Under the pieces are notes generated by a model that searched no databases, had not been told where the DNA came from, and was given only the letters and a program-made list of their open reading frames with translations. The position numbers and the translations under genes are program-made. A DNA stretch of 43,903 nucleotides from an uncultured Bacilli bacterium (lineage in GTDB: Bacteria > Bacillota_I > Bacilli_A > RF39 > UBA660), in the NCBI GenBank assembly GCA_947625635.1, contig CANQPA010000006.1, positions 1 through 43,903 of the forward strand. The letters are read 5' to 3'. This document shows, one piece after another, positions 17,385-27,772 of the stretch (the first letter of the stretch is position 1; each line of letters begins with the position of its first letter).

Positions 17385-18515
17385 ATGAAAATTTTATTTC
17401 TACAATATTGGTATGATATGTTTGGAGGAGCTGAGACGGTAAATCACACTTTAGCATCACAATTTAAAAAAGATGGATATGATGTTAAAATTGAATGCAT
17501 GTATAAGTGTGGTAATAATGAAATAATAAGTGATATAACTTATGAAAAAAATTATATATGTGATGAGCCTGTCAGACCATCATATAAAGAAATGATAAAA
17601 AACTTTGTGAAGTTAAATGGTCAATTTATTGTAGATTTAAAAAAAGTTTTTCATTTTTATAAATTAAAAAATAAATCTTATGAAATATTGAAAACTATTA
17701 TAAAATCTTATAAACCTGATTGGATAATAATAACAAATATAGAATTAATAAAATATGTCCCCAAACCATATTTAAAAAAATGTCTTATTCATATACATTC
17801 TAATATAGATGAATATATGTCAAATAAAAAATTAAAAAAAAGTAAAAAATTATTATTTAAATATCAAAATAAAGTTTACAAATTAATTTTTTTAACAGAA
17901 GGTTTTGTAAAAAGAGGAATATATTATAACTTAACTAATTCAACATATATATATAATCCAGTAAGAATTAAAAGTTATGAAACAAGTAAGTTAGATAGTA
18001 AAAATGCCATATTTATAGGACGTCTAGATCCTGTTAAAAGAATTCCATTATTAAGTGAAATTTTTAATGATTTTTTGGCGAAAAATAAAGATTGGAATTT
18101 AAATATATATGGGAAAGGGAATACTAAGGGTATAATCACAAATAATAATATTAAATTATGCGGAACTACTAATAACGTTAAAGAAAAAATATTAGAATCC
18201 TCAATTTTTACTTTAACTTCATCATATGAGGGTTTTCCTATGGTAATATTAGAAGCATATGAATGCGGTGTTCCAGTAATAGCCTTTGATTATAAAACTT
18301 CATGCGACGAAATAATAAAAAATGGAATTACCGGCTTTATTATTAGGAATGATGATAAAGAAGAATATATAGAAAAATTATCTGTCTTATGCAATGATAA
18401 AGCTCTTAGAGTAGAAATGGGTAGAAATGCAAAAAAATTTGTTAAACAGTTTTACCCTGAGATAATTGCTAAAAGATGGTACAAATTGTTTAAAGGAGAT
18501 TTAAATGAAAATTAG
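17385..18515 (+). CDS. Glycosyltransferase family 4
   Basis: A 376-residue GT-B transferase that probably adds a sugar to the growing repeat unit at the inner face of the membrane. The N-terminal acceptor domain starts MKILFLQYWYDMFGGAETVNHTLA, with the GGAE loop common in GT4. The C-terminal donor domain holds IFIGRLDPVKRI and SSYEGFPMVILEAYECGVPVIAFD, which contains the E-x7-E motif. It follows wzx by 3 nt, and its 3' end overlaps the next GT2 gene by 11 nt, so the genes are tightly coupled. Donor sugar unknown. Confidence 0.9.
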   Translation: MKILFLQYWYDMFGGAETVNHTLASQFKKDGYDVKIECMYKCGNNEIISDITYEKNYICDEPVRPSYKEMIKNFVKLNGQFIVDLKKVFHFYKLKNKSYEILKTIIKSYKPDWIIITNIELIKYVPKPYLKKCLIHIHSNIDEYMSNKKLKKSKKLLFKYQNKVYKLIFLTEGFVKRGIYYNLTNSTYIYNPVRIKSYETSKLDSKNAIFIGRLDPVKRIPLLSEIFNDFLAKNKDWNLNIYGKGNTKGIITNNNIKLCGTTNNVKEKILESSIFTLTSSYEGFPMVILEAYECGVPVIAFDYKTSCDEIIKNGITGFIIRNDDKEEYIEKLSVLCNDKALRVEMGRNAKKFVKQFYPEIIAKRWYKLFKGDLNEN

Positions 18516-19473
18516 TGTAATAGTTCCCGTGTACAATATGGAAAAAAGATTAGATCAATGTTTAAATTCTTTAGAGAATCAAACTTTAAAAGAAATAGAA
18601 ATTATTTTAATAAATGATGGAAGCACTGATAACTCTTTAGACATAATAGAAAAACATATAAAAAGATATCCTAATAAATATGTTCTAATAAATAGAGAAA
18701 ATAAAGGGATTAGTGCATCTAGAAATGAAGGAATTAAAATTGCTTCCAGCAGTTATATAGCTTTCGTAGATTCCGATGATTATGTAGATTTGGATATGTA
18801 TTATAGAATGTATAATGAGATATTGAAAACTAAATCTGATATAGTTTTGTGTGGTTATAAAAATGTAGATGAGACTGGTCAAATTTTAAGTTACAATTAT
18901 TTAGATAAGTATAAAATTTCAACATTAAAAGAAAATCCAAAACTAGTACATCAAATTGATTACGGGCCATGTAATAAACTTTTTAGAAAAGATTTATTTA
19001 AAAATATTGAATTTCCTTTAAATACTAAATATGAAGATTTGAGTACAATCTTAAAAATATATAAAAAAGCTACTAAAGTTAGTTACATTAATGAATGCTT
19101 TTATAATTATTATGTTAATACATCTGGACAAACTAAAACTATTGATATAAAAGTTTATGATATATATAAAATACTTGATGAAATCTTAAATAGCTTTAAA
19201 AATGAAAATATTGCAATAAAAAAAGAAATTGATTATCTTTGTATTTCTAAATTAATGGATTATAGTGAAATAATATCAGCAAGCAGAAATGAAAAATTGT
19301 CAGTAAAATTTTATTTAGATGCTGTAGAATATTTAAATAAAAATATAAAAAAATGGAAAAAAATTTATATTTTTAATAATAATAATACTATAAAAAAATT
19401 TGTGTTAAAATTTATACAAATTAATAAAAATATAAATTTAATACACTTAAAAAACAAATCAAAAAGGAGTTAG
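18505..19473 (+). CDS. Glycosyltransferase family 2
   Basis: A 322-residue GT-A enzyme. It shows ISVIVPVYNMEKRLDQCL, the nucleotide-binding INDGSTDNS, GISASRNEGI and the DXD-type FVDSDDYVD. The C-terminal 100 or so residues are Lys-rich and helical, as in capsule GT2 proteins. The ATG at 18505 lies inside the end of the preceding GT4 gene, with AAAGGAG (18494-18500) as ribosome site. It probably adds a sugar to the repeat unit; donor and linkage cannot be read from the sequence. Confidence 0.9.
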   Translation: MKISVIVPVYNMEKRLDQCLNSLENQTLKEIEIILINDGSTDNSLDIIEKHIKRYPNKYVLINRENKGISASRNEGIKIASSSYIAFVDSDDYVDLDMYYRMYNEILKTKSDIVLCGYKNVDETGQILSYNYLDKYKISTLKENPKLVHQIDYGPCNKLFRKDLFKNIEFPLNTKYEDLSTILKIYKKATKVSYINECFYNYYVNTSGQTKTIDIKVYDIYKILDEILNSFKNENIAIKKEIDYLCISKLMDYSEIISASRNEKLSVKFYLDAVEYLNKNIKKWKKIYIFNNNNTIKKFVLKFIQINKNINLIHLKNKSKRS

Positions 19474-19480
19474 CAGTTAT

Positions 19481-20629
19481 ATGAAAAAAGTGTTGTTCGT
19501 AGTGGATGAAAAAATGATGGGCGGAGTATCTATAGTTCTTGAAGATATTTTAAAAAAAATAGACAAAACTAATAGTAGAATCGATTTATTAGTTTTACAT
19601 GCTGAAGGAGATAGATTTCAAAATTTAGATAACATAAATTATATAGAAGGATCTAGATTTTATAATGTTATAGATAAAAGTTTGAAATCAGTTTTGAAAA
19701 GTAAAAATATTATTGATATTTTAAATAAAATAAAATTAATTTTCTTATTAAAAAATGGATTAGTAAAAAATGAAATAAAAAGAACAAGAAAAAAATTTTT
19801 GAGAGAAGTATATGATGTAGAAATTGCATTTAAAGATGGATTCTGTACTATTTTTACAGCATATGGAGATAGTAAAAAGAAAATAACTTGGCTTCATACT
19901 GATTATTCTAATAATGATCCTGCTATTCATTACGTAAAAACATATTCTAACGCTCTAAAAAAAATTGATACAATAGTATCAATAAGTGAGGATGTAAAAA
20001 AAAGATTCAATAAAAAGTATGGTTTTGAAGATAAAACTATAATTATAAATAATTATATTGATAAAGAAAAAGTAATTAATAAAAGTAATGAAGAAAAAGT
20101 AAAATATACTGCAAAACTTAATTTTGTAGCCATTGGTAGACTTAGTAAAGTTAAAGGTTATGATAGATTGATAAATATATTTAATCATTTAAATAAAGAT
20201 AACTTATTAGAAGATGTTTCTTTAAATATAATAGGTGATGGTGAGGAAAGAAATTATTTAAATTCACTTATTAAACAAAATTCACTTGAAGGTAAAGTCA
20301 ATTTGTTAGGTAAGAAAGATAACCCATATCCGTATTTAAAAAATTCAGATATGTTGATATTATCGTCTTATTCAGAAGCTTATCCACTAGTTGTTATTGA
20401 ATCGTTGATTTTAAATATTCCTGTTTTTACTTGTGAATTTTCAAGTGCTTATGAAATGTTAAATGAAAGTAACTCTTATATAGTGAAGAATTCATCTGAT
20501 GACATTTATTCAGGACTTAAATATATATTAGAAAATAGGAATTTAATAGAAAAATATAAAAAAAATTTGTTGAAAAATAAATTTTCAAATGAAAAAATAA
20601 TAAAACAAATAGAAAACTTATGGAGGTAA
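19481..20629 (+). CDS. Glycosyltransferase family 4
   Basis: A 382-residue GT-B enzyme. The acceptor half starts MKKVLFVVDEKMMGGVSIVLEDIL (GGV loop). The donor half includes FVAIGRLSKVKGYDRLI, LNIIGDGEERNYL and SSYSEAYPLVVIESLILNIPVFTCE with the E-x7-E pair. It starts 7 nt after the previous gene with AAAGGAG as ribosome site. It is likely a further transferase for the repeat unit, with the same overall design as the 17385 gene but clearly diverged from it. Confidence 0.9.
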   Translation: MKKVLFVVDEKMMGGVSIVLEDILKKIDKTNSRIDLLVLHAEGDRFQNLDNINYIEGSRFYNVIDKSLKSVLKSKNIIDILNKIKLIFLLKNGLVKNEIKRTRKKFLREVYDVEIAFKDGFCTIFTAYGDSKKKITWLHTDYSNNDPAIHYVKTYSNALKKIDTIVSISEDVKKRFNKKYGFEDKTIIINNYIDKEKVINKSNEEKVKYTAKLNFVAIGRLSKVKGYDRLINIFNHLNKDNLLEDVSLNIIGDGEERNYLNSLIKQNSLEGKVNLLGKKDNPYPYLKNSDMLILSSYSEAYPLVVIESLILNIPVFTCEFSSAYEMLNESNSYIVKNSSDDIYSGLKYILENRNLIEKYKKNLLKNKFSNEKIIKQIENLWR

Positions 20630-20631
20630 AT

Positions 20632-22185
20632 ATGAAATTTTTAAAAAATGAAGAATTGCTAAAAAAAATATTTATAGTATTTTTAATGTTGCAACCAATT
20701 TTAGATATATATATTCTTTTTACAAATGAAGTAGTTGATTTTTTTAAATTTTCACCCTCTACTATAATACGAATTTTTATTATTTGTTTACTTTTAATAA
20801 TGATTGTTTTATCCATTAAATTTAACAAGAAATATTTATGGTTTATTGTATATGGAATAGTTCTTTCAATATATTTTGTTTTTCATCATTTTAATGCTTC
20901 TATGTTTAAAGTTACTAATGTTGGGACTTATAATTACTCACTTACCTCAGAATTATTTTATATAATTAGAATGTTATTACCTTTTATTATTGCCTTTATA
21001 ACATATCATATAAATTTAAATAAGAAACAAATATATAAAATATTTATATACTTTACATTAATAATTTCAGCTACTATAGTATTAACTAATATAACTTGTT
21101 TGTCTTTTAGATCATATTCTGAAAATTTTGATTTAATAAGTTCTAATTTCTTTAATTGGTTTTTTCCAAATAATTATACCAATGTAGATTTGTCATCTAA
21201 AGGTATATTTAATTCAGCAAATCAGATTGGATCTATTCTTTCAATTTTGCTTCCAATAACTATTTATTACTTTTTTACAATGAAAGATAACAAAAAATTA
21301 ACAAGTATAACTCTTATTTTCCAAACTTTATCGGTTTTAATGATAGGTACAAGGATATCGTCTTATTCATGGATATTAATATATATGGTAATGTTTATTC
21401 TATATATATACTATTCGTTAATAGTAAAAAAAATAAAATTTGTAAAAAATGATTTTTATTCATTATTAATTATATTTTTATTATTTTTGTTCGTTTTAAA
21501 ATTTGCTCCTATAAATACTAGGAAATATGCATCGGATTATATGGATTCAATAGTATCAAATGAAGAAAAAATAAAAGTGCAAGAAAAAGATTTAAAACTC
21601 AAGATTGATAATCTATTAAAAGAAGATGAAAATGGAGAAGAATTAAAGGAGTTATTAAAAAAATATATATCTATAAATTATGAAGTAAGTTCTATTAACA
21701 AAGAATATATATTAGACATTTACAATTATAAAGCGGATCCTGTTTTTTGGTATAAGATAATGGAATTACCTTATCAAGAAAGATGTGAAAGTAGGCAAAT
21801 AGAGGAATTTGTAACTGCTAGATTATATGAAATAAATAACAATAGTAAAGACAAATTTTTAGGAATGGGATTTTCTACATTCAGAAATGGCAATTTATAT
21901 TTAGAACAAGATTTTAAGGTTCATTTTTATACACTGGGAATAATTGGAAGTTTATTACTGGTATATCCATATATAATTATACTTTTAATGGCAGCAATAT
22001 ATCTTATTAAAAATTTTAAAAAGAATAATCTAAAATTTTTATCATATTGCTTCTCAATTTCACTAATGGTTATTTTTGGTTATCTTGCAGGAAGTGTTTT
22101 AGATCAATTGATAATAACTCTTATATGTGGTTTTATTGTTGGCTTGATTTGTATTAATTTGTTTAGTGGGGGGAAAAATGATTAA
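20632..22185 (+). CDS. Wzy-like polysaccharide polymerase / O-antigen ligase family protein
   Basis: A 517-residue polytopic membrane protein with about 10-12 helices and one large loop (residues about 300-405) rich in Lys and Glu between late helices. That topology and the SKGIFNSANQIGSILS segment, like the N-x-x-G/A motif of the O-antigen ligase/Wzy superfamily, support the call. GTRISSYSW follows the next helices. I chose ATG 20632, five bases after GGAGG (20622-20626), rather than in-frame ATG 20620, which would overlap the ribosome site. It should polymerise flipped repeat units outside the membrane. A ligase role is possible, since the family is hard to divide by sequence alone. Confidence 0.82.
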   Translation: MKFLKNEELLKKIFIVFLMLQPILDIYILFTNEVVDFFKFSPSTIIRIFIICLLLIMIVLSIKFNKKYLWFIVYGIVLSIYFVFHHFNASMFKVTNVGTYNYSLTSELFYIIRMLLPFIIAFITYHINLNKKQIYKIFIYFTLIISATIVLTNITCLSFRSYSENFDLISSNFFNWFFPNNYTNVDLSSKGIFNSANQIGSILSILLPITIYYFFTMKDNKKLTSITLIFQTLSVLMIGTRISSYSWILIYMVMFILYIYYSLIVKKIKFVKNDFYSLLIIFLLFLFVLKFAPINTRKYASDYMDSIVSNEEKIKVQEKDLKLKIDNLLKEDENGEELKELLKKYISINYEVSSINKEYILDIYNYKADPVFWYKIMELPYQERCESRQIEEFVTARLYEINNNSKDKFLGMGFSTFRNGNLYLEQDFKVHFYTLGIIGSLLLVYPYIIILLMAAIYLIKNFKKNNLKFLSYCFSISLMVIFGYLAGSVLDQLIITLICGFIVGLICINLFSGGKND

Positions 22186-23137
22186 AGTAAGTGTTATAGT
22201 TCCAGTATATAATGTTGAAAAATATATTGATATTTGTTTAAAAAGTTTAGTAAATCAAACTTTGAATGATATAGAAATTATTGTAGTCAATGATGGTACA
22301 AAAGATAATAGTCAAAGAATAATAGATAGATATGTGAAAAAATATCCAAAATTGGTTAAAAGCTATATAAAAGAAAACGGTGGACTATCAAGTGCAAGAA
22401 ATTATGGATTAAAGTATGCTAAAGGAGAGTATATAGCTTTTGTAGATTCGGATGATTATCTATCTATTTATGCATTAGAAAAAATGTATAATCATGCAAA
22501 AGTAAACGATTTTGATATAGTCACTTGTGATTTAGAATATATATATGATAATTATACTAAAACAGTATCAAGTAACATTGATAAAGATTTACTTGATGAA
22601 AATCAGGTTAAAAAGGCAATGATAAATATATATCCAGCTGCTTGCAATAAAATTTATAAAAAGGATTTAATAAAAAAAATAAAATTTAAAGAAAAAATTT
22701 GGTATGAGGATGTAGAATTCATTTATAGAGTTTTGCCATATGCAAAAAAAATAGGAACGGTTAAAGAAAATTTATATAAATATTTACAAAGAGAAAATGC
22801 AATTACAAGTACATTTAATGATAAAATATTCGATTATATATCAAATTTTAATGGATTGATTAAATACTATAAGGAAAATTCTTTATACGATAAATATTAT
22901 AGCGAGTTAGAATTTAGTTATGTGAGATATTTGTATGCTACTATGATAAAGGGTATGACACATTTTTCTGATTATAAAAAATATAAAGAAGGTGTGGAAT
23001 TAGCTATAAATAATGTTAAGAAAAATTTCCCAAATTATAGAAAAAATAAATATTTTTATAAAAGTATAAAGGGAATATATTTACTTTTATTTAATAAGAA
23101 TATGGCTAATATAATTTATAGGATAAAGACAAAATAA
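22178..23137 (+). CDS. Glycosyltransferase family 2
   Basis: A 319-residue GT-A enzyme. It has MIKVSVIVPVYNVEKYIDICL, VVNDGTKDNS, GGLSSARNYGLKYAKGEYIAFVDSDDY and later the acceptor-side IWYEDVEFIYRVLP, as in many capsule GT2 proteins. The start at ATG 22178 is preferred because a strong GGGGGG site (22168-22173) precedes it; an in-frame GTG at 22166 has none. It overlaps the end of the Wzy-like gene by 8 nt. It is the third ordinary GT2 of the operon; specificity unknown. Confidence 0.9.
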   Translation: MIKVSVIVPVYNVEKYIDICLKSLVNQTLNDIEIIVVNDGTKDNSQRIIDRYVKKYPKLVKSYIKENGGLSSARNYGLKYAKGEYIAFVDSDDYLSIYALEKMYNHAKVNDFDIVTCDLEYIYDNYTKTVSSNIDKDLLDENQVKKAMINIYPAACNKIYKKDLIKKIKFKEKIWYEDVEFIYRVLPYAKKIGTVKENLYKYLQRENAITSTFNDKIFDYISNFNGLIKYYKENSLYDKYYSELEFSYVRYLYATMIKGMTHFSDYKKYKEGVELAINNVKKNFPNYRKNKYFYKSIKGIYLLLFNKNMANIIYRIKTK

Positions 23138-23148
23138 GGAGTGTATTT

Positions 23149-26100
23149 ATGGGAAAAATTTTATGTAAATTAAAAGATAAATGTAAAAATTCAATTATAC
23201 TAAACAAATTTAAAAAAATTGATAAGAATTACTTTATTATCGCATTTATATGTCTTATATTAATTGGTCCATTATTATCATATTTTTCGGTCAATGGACA
23301 CGATACGCAATTTCATTTTGCTAATACGAAAATATTATTAAATTATTTAATTTCAAGACATTTTAATCTTTTTGATTTAAAAATTTTAGGCATAGCTGGA
23401 AATAATTTGGGATATGGTATTGGAATATTTTATCCTAGATTCGCTCATTCAATTCTTGCATATTTAACGGTGTTCACTAGGAATATTGAAATTTCTTTTA
23501 AAGTTTTTCAATATTGTGTTACATTATTATCCGGTATTTTTATGTATAAACTTATAAAAAGAATTTCTAAAAACAATAATGCAGCACTTGTAGGGAGTAT
23601 ATTTTATATATGTGCTCCATATTTCGTTTCAGATTTTTATATAAGAAATGCTGTGGCAGAATCACTTAATTTTATTTTTACACCGATGATATTTTTGGGA
23701 ATATACGATTATTTATTTTTAAATAATAAAAGGAACTTTTATATATTTTTTGTAGTTGGCTTTATAGGTGTAATAAATTCGCATTTGGTAACCGGTTTAT
23801 TTTTAGTATTTGCAATTATTATATTTCTAATATTAAATATTAAAAAAATGTTTAATATCAAAGTTTTATTAAATTTTGCTTTAGCCTCATTACTTATTTT
23901 ATTATTATCATCTCCATCTTTGGTTCTCATGATCCAACACAAGTTATTTGGTAATGTAGGTGTTTTCATGAAAGATCTTATGGGTAATTCTAGTTGGGCA
24001 TACGGAACTGCGTTAAATATCAGTGATTATTTTTCCTTTACTTTTAATGAGAAAAATAATGGAATAACATTTTATTTAAATTTAATTATGGTAATTATGG
24101 CTTTTTATGCAATTATAAATGTAAAGAAAATTAACAATAAACTAAGTAATAAAAAGATATTGCCACAATTTATAATACTTGCAATAATTGCCTTTATAGT
24201 TAGTACTAAATTAGTTCCATGGTATAAATTTCCAAGCATATTTTTACTTATACAATTTCCATGGCGTTTGCAATTATTTACTGTATTCTTTTTAAGTATC
24301 GTTTCTTCTTTACTTGTTATTATATGGGATGAAAATAAAATCAGTATATATAAACCAATTATTATTTGTGCTACAATATATATTGCTCTTACTTCAATTG
24401 ATTATTCTAAGATAAATTATTTAAACACTTATGATTTGAGTGCATCATCTTTAGGTTCACAAAAAGAATATTTACCTGTTAATACCCTAAATAATATTGA
24501 TTATTTTTATAGCCGTGGTGATGAAATAATTATAAAAAATGGAGATGCACAGATCGAATATTTGAGAAATCAAGTTCCTTTTATGGATGTAAATATAACA
24601 GTAAATAGTGAAGCAACTATAGAACTTCCAAGATTATATTATTTTGGATATAAAATAACATTAGAAAATGAAAAAGGACTAAAAGAAGTAAAATATTATG
24701 AAAATGAATATGGTTTTATAGAAATTAAATTAGATGAATCTGGCTATCTTAAGATTGATTATGTAGGCACTAAGCTATATAGAATTTGTAAATTGTTACA
24801 AATAATTACAATCACTATTTTATTTTTAGTAGTAATTATAATGTTTTTTAAAAGGAGGGGTAAAAAAATCATGAATTCTATAAAAAGCAAATTAAAAATT
24901 ATATTTAATGATAGGACAAAAAATAATATAAAAAAAAACAAATTTAAAATTTTACTTATATTGGGTTTTATAATTACTTTTCCATTTTTAGCTCCACATT
25001 TTGCTTTAGACAGTTATGCTCTTCTAGGCGATAGTTATTTAAATTATTCAGTTCATTTCTTGAAGTCTGGTAGAGTAGTCAGTGCGTTATTTTACCTTGT
25101 GTTTAATTTTATTAAATTACCGTACAATTCTCTATCATCAATCTCAACAATATTGTCTGTTATTATATTAACATTTACAATAAAAGAGTATATATCTCTA
25201 ATAAAAACGGTAAGTAAAGATAACTCTTTACTTACAAATATATTAATATATTTGATTTCTTTTACTACCTTTTATAATTTTATGAATATGGAATCATTTA
25301 TATTCTTAGAATCGTTTGTAATGTTCTTAGGAATATATTTTGTTGTAAAATCAATAAAATATTTTATAAAAAATAACAAAAAAGATACTTTAATTTCTTT
25401 AGTTTTTCTTTTATTAGCAATATCATGTTATCAGGGTGTATTATCTATTTATATTCCAATTACTTTATTGTTTGTAATTAGTTCTAAAGAAAATAATTTA
25501 AAAATAATAATAAAAAAATTCTTAACATCAATATTATTTTATGGATTAAGTTTTCTTTATTCATATATAATAATAAAAATAGTATCAGTTTTTACAAGAG
25601 TAGTTGAATCAAAGGTAAATGGTATTGATATTATATTCAATATAAAATTAATACCATCTCTTGTAAAAGAAACATTTAATAGCTTTTTTGGATTATACAG
25701 TACTAAACTATTTTATTTAATTATAATATTACTAGTATTTTGTTTATTCAAGCTAAAAAGCGATAATAAGATTAAAAATATGTTATATATATTCTTTATA
25801 ATCCTATGTTGTTTAATTTTTGCATATGTACCAAATATATTTATGTCATCATCTAATAATTATATAGCAGCAAGAATGGTGATAAGTATTGGTATTATAA
25901 TTCCACTTATATCAATATATATAATAATTAATTATAATTATAAATTAGATAAAATTGTAAAGTATATATTAATTTTTGTGACATTTATTAACTTCACTTA
26001 TTTAGGTTATAATTATTTAAAAAATTATAAATTAGGGTTAGAGACTTATAGAAGGGATCAAGATTATATACTTTCTATAACAAATAAAATAAGAGAATAT

Positions 26101-26382
26101 GAATCTAAAAACAAAATAAAGATAAAAAATATTTATTATGGTAATGATATGGCTGTTTATTATCATTATAATGATGGAGTAAGTAATGGATTCAATTATT
26201 GTATTCAGTCAGTAGATTGGGCGTTTATTGGATATTTAAATTATATGTTAGGAAAAAATTGCAACTTTTATCCACTAGACAAAAATGAAGTTGATGAATT
26301 ATTCGGACAAGTTGATTATAATAATTATGATGATAAGCAACTGATATTTGATGGTAATACATTATATTTATTATTATATTAG
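23149..26382 (+). CDS. Large double GT-C membrane protein (PTPS-related domain + GtrII-like domain)
   Basis: The 1077-residue protein has two membrane halves. Residues about 20-560 resemble the '6-pyruvoyl-tetrahydropterin synthase-related' membrane family: NGHDTQFHFA after the first helix, GYGIGIFYPRFAHSIL, then about 11 helices and a soluble beta-rich part at about 430-540. Residues about 595-1077 resemble glucosyltransferase GtrII (Glucos_trans_II): FPFLAPHFALDSYALLGDSYLNY, then about 10 helices and a soluble tail. Both are GT-C-type enzymes using lipid-linked sugar donors outside the membrane. An internal AGGAGGGG (24853-24860) precedes in-frame ATG 24871 exactly at the junction, which suggests an old gene fusion. 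The GtrB-like gene at 30872 could supply the lipid-linked sugar. Confidence 0.82.
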   Translation: MGKILCKLKDKCKNSIILNKFKKIDKNYFIIAFICLILIGPLLSYFSVNGHDTQFHFANTKILLNYLISRHFNLFDLKILGIAGNNLGYGIGIFYPRFAHSILAYLTVFTRNIEISFKVFQYCVTLLSGIFMYKLIKRISKNNNAALVGSIFYICAPYFVSDFYIRNAVAESLNFIFTPMIFLGIYDYLFLNNKRNFYIFFVVGFIGVINSHLVTGLFLVFAIIIFLILNIKKMFNIKVLLNFALASLLILLLSSPSLVLMIQHKLFGNVGVFMKDLMGNSSWAYGTALNISDYFSFTFNEKNNGITFYLNLIMVIMAFYAIINVKKINNKLSNKKILPQFIILAIIAFIVSTKLVPWYKFPSIFLLIQFPWRLQLFTVFFLSIVSSLLVIIWDENKISIYKPIIICATIYIALTSIDYSKINYLNTYDLSASSLGSQKEYLPVNTLNNIDYFYSRGDEIIIKNGDAQIEYLRNQVPFMDVNITVNSEATIELPRLYYFGYKITLENEKGLKEVKYYENEYGFIEIKLDESGYLKIDYVGTKLYRICKLLQIITITILFLVVIIMFFKRRGKKIMNSIKSKLKIIFNDRTKNNIKKNKFKILLILGFIITFPFLAPHFALDSYALLGDSYLNYSVHFLKSGRVVSALFYLVFNFIKLPYNSLSSISTILSVIILTFTIKEYISLIKTVSKDNSLLTNILIYLISFTTFYNFMNMESFIFLESFVMFLGIYFVVKSIKYFIKNNKKDTLISLVFLLLAISCYQGVLSIYIPITLLFVISSKENNLKIIIKKFLTSILFYGLSFLYSYIIIKIVSVFTRVVESKVNGIDIIFNIKLIPSLVKETFNSFFGLYSTKLFYLIIILLVFCLFKLKSDNKIKNMLYIFFIILCCLIFAYVPNIFMSSSNNYIAARMVISIGIIIPLISIYIIINYNYKLDKIVKYILIFVTFINFTYLGYNYLKNYKLGLETYRRDQDYILSITNKIREYESKNKIKIKNIYYGNDMAVYYHYNDGVSNGFNYCIQSVDWAFIGYLNYMLGKNCNFYPLDKNEVDELFGQVDYNNYDDKQLIFDGNTLYLLLY

Positions 26383-26432
26383 CAGTAGAAATAATAAATT
26401 TAATATGTTATACTATAAAAGAGAGGTAATAT

Positions 26433-27308
26433 ATGAAATATGGAATAATTATGACGGTACACAATAATCCAAAACAATTAAGAAGGTTGTGCGAAACACT
26501 TATAAATAGTAACGCATATTTCTTCATACATGTAGATAAAAAAAGCAATTTTTCATTGTTTGAAAATGAATTAAATGACATTCCAAGATTAAAATTGATT
26601 TCTACTAATAAGGTATATTGGGCTGATATTAGTCAGGTAGATGCAACTATAGATTTAATAAAAGAAGCATTAGAGGCAAATATGGATTATATATTTTTTA
26701 TATCTGGTCAAGATTATTTAATAAAAAATGATAATAATTTATTAAAATATGTAGATGTAAATAAGAATTATATGGAATATTTTAAATTACCAAATTATGC
26801 TTGGGGAAAAGATGGTAGATGCAATAGATATAAGTATTATCATAATATTATTAATTGTCATAAATCTTTTAAGTTTAATCCAAGGAATAGATATTATAAT
26901 TTTATAAATAGAGTTTTTTTGAAAATTCAAAGAATATTTAAGATAAATAGAAAATTTATAAATGGATATGTTCCTTATAGTGGCGCAAATTGGTTTAATA
27001 TAAATTCAAAGTGTGCAAAGTACATTTTAAATAATTATAAAAAAATATATAAATATTTTAAATTTGTACAATTTCCTGATGAAATGTTTATACAAACCTT
27101 GGTATTAAATTCAAATTTAAAAAATAGTGTTGAGAATGATACATTGAGATATATAGATTGGCATACAGGACCTGAACAACCTAGAATACTTACTAGTGAG
27201 GATTATGAAAAAATAATACAATCAAATGCAATTTTTTGTAGGAAATTAGATGAAAAAAAGGATAAAAAAATATTTGATATGCTTGATAAACATAGGAGTA
27301 TAAAATGA
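26433..27308 (+). CDS. Core-2/I-branching-type (GT14-like) glycosyltransferase
   Basis: A 291-residue protein beginning MKYGIIMTVHNNPKQLRRLCETL and containing AYFFIHVDKKS, DYIFFISGQDYLI and PDEMFIQTLVLN, the order of motifs in the bacterial branch of the Core-2/I-branching enzyme family. The Asp/Glu of PDEMF corresponds to the family's conserved late acidic residues. It should be an inverting transferase (xylosyl or GlcNAc in known members). It follows a 50-bp gap that holds a possible extended -10 box (TGT then TATACT at 26409-26414), so a second internal promoter may begin here. AGAGGTAATAT is the ribosome site. Confidence 0.83.
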   Translation: MKYGIIMTVHNNPKQLRRLCETLINSNAYFFIHVDKKSNFSLFENELNDIPRLKLISTNKVYWADISQVDATIDLIKEALEANMDYIFFISGQDYLIKNDNNLLKYVDVNKNYMEYFKLPNYAWGKDGRCNRYKYYHNIINCHKSFKFNPRNRYYNFINRVFLKIQRIFKINRKFINGYVPYSGANWFNINSKCAKYILNNYKKIYKYFKFVQFPDEMFIQTLVLNSNLKNSVENDTLRYIDWHTGPEQPRILTSEDYEKIIQSNAIFCRKLDEKKDKKIFDMLDKHRSIK

Positions 27309-27772
27309 AGAAAGTTTTATTTATTGCGTCTACGGGTGGTCATTTAAATGAATTATTACAACTTGAACCACTATTTAAAAAATATAATACATACTTAATT
27401 ACTGAAAAAACGAAATCTACTATTAATTTAAAAAATAAGTTTAACAATGTTAATTATTTAGTTTATGGAACAAAGGATCATAAATTTTCTTATATTTTTA
27501 AATTTATATATAATTGTTTAAAATCATTAATTTTGTTTGTTAAAATAAGACCAAAGGTAATAGTCACTACTGGAACACATACTGCTGTGCCTATTTGCTA
27601 TATAGGAAAATTATTTAGAAGTAGAATAATTTTTATTGAAACTTTTGCAAATAGTAAAACAAGAACCTTATCAGGGAAACTAGTTTATCCTATTGCTGAT
27701 GCATTTATAGTACAATGGAAAAGTATGTTAAAATTATATCCAAAAGCAATATTTGGGGGGTGGATATATTGA
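27305..27772 (+). CDS. Alg14/PssD-like glycosyltransferase subunit
   Basis: A 155-residue protein with MKKVLFIASTGGHLNELLQL and VIVTTGTHTAVPICYIGKLF, the signature of the Alg14/EpsE/PssD family. This is the membrane-associated, acceptor-binding half of a two-part GT-B enzyme. The hydrophobic stretch at about 70-85 probably anchors it to the membrane. It overlaps the preceding gene by 4 nt (ATGA) and the following Alg13-like gene, with which it should form one enzyme. Confidence 0.9.
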   Translation: MKKVLFIASTGGHLNELLQLEPLFKKYNTYLITEKTKSTINLKNKFNNVNYLVYGTKDHKFSYIFKFIYNCLKSLILFVKIRPKVIVTTGTHTAVPICYIGKLFRSRIIFIETFANSKTRTLSGKLVYPIADAFIVQWKSMLKLYPKAIFGGWIY

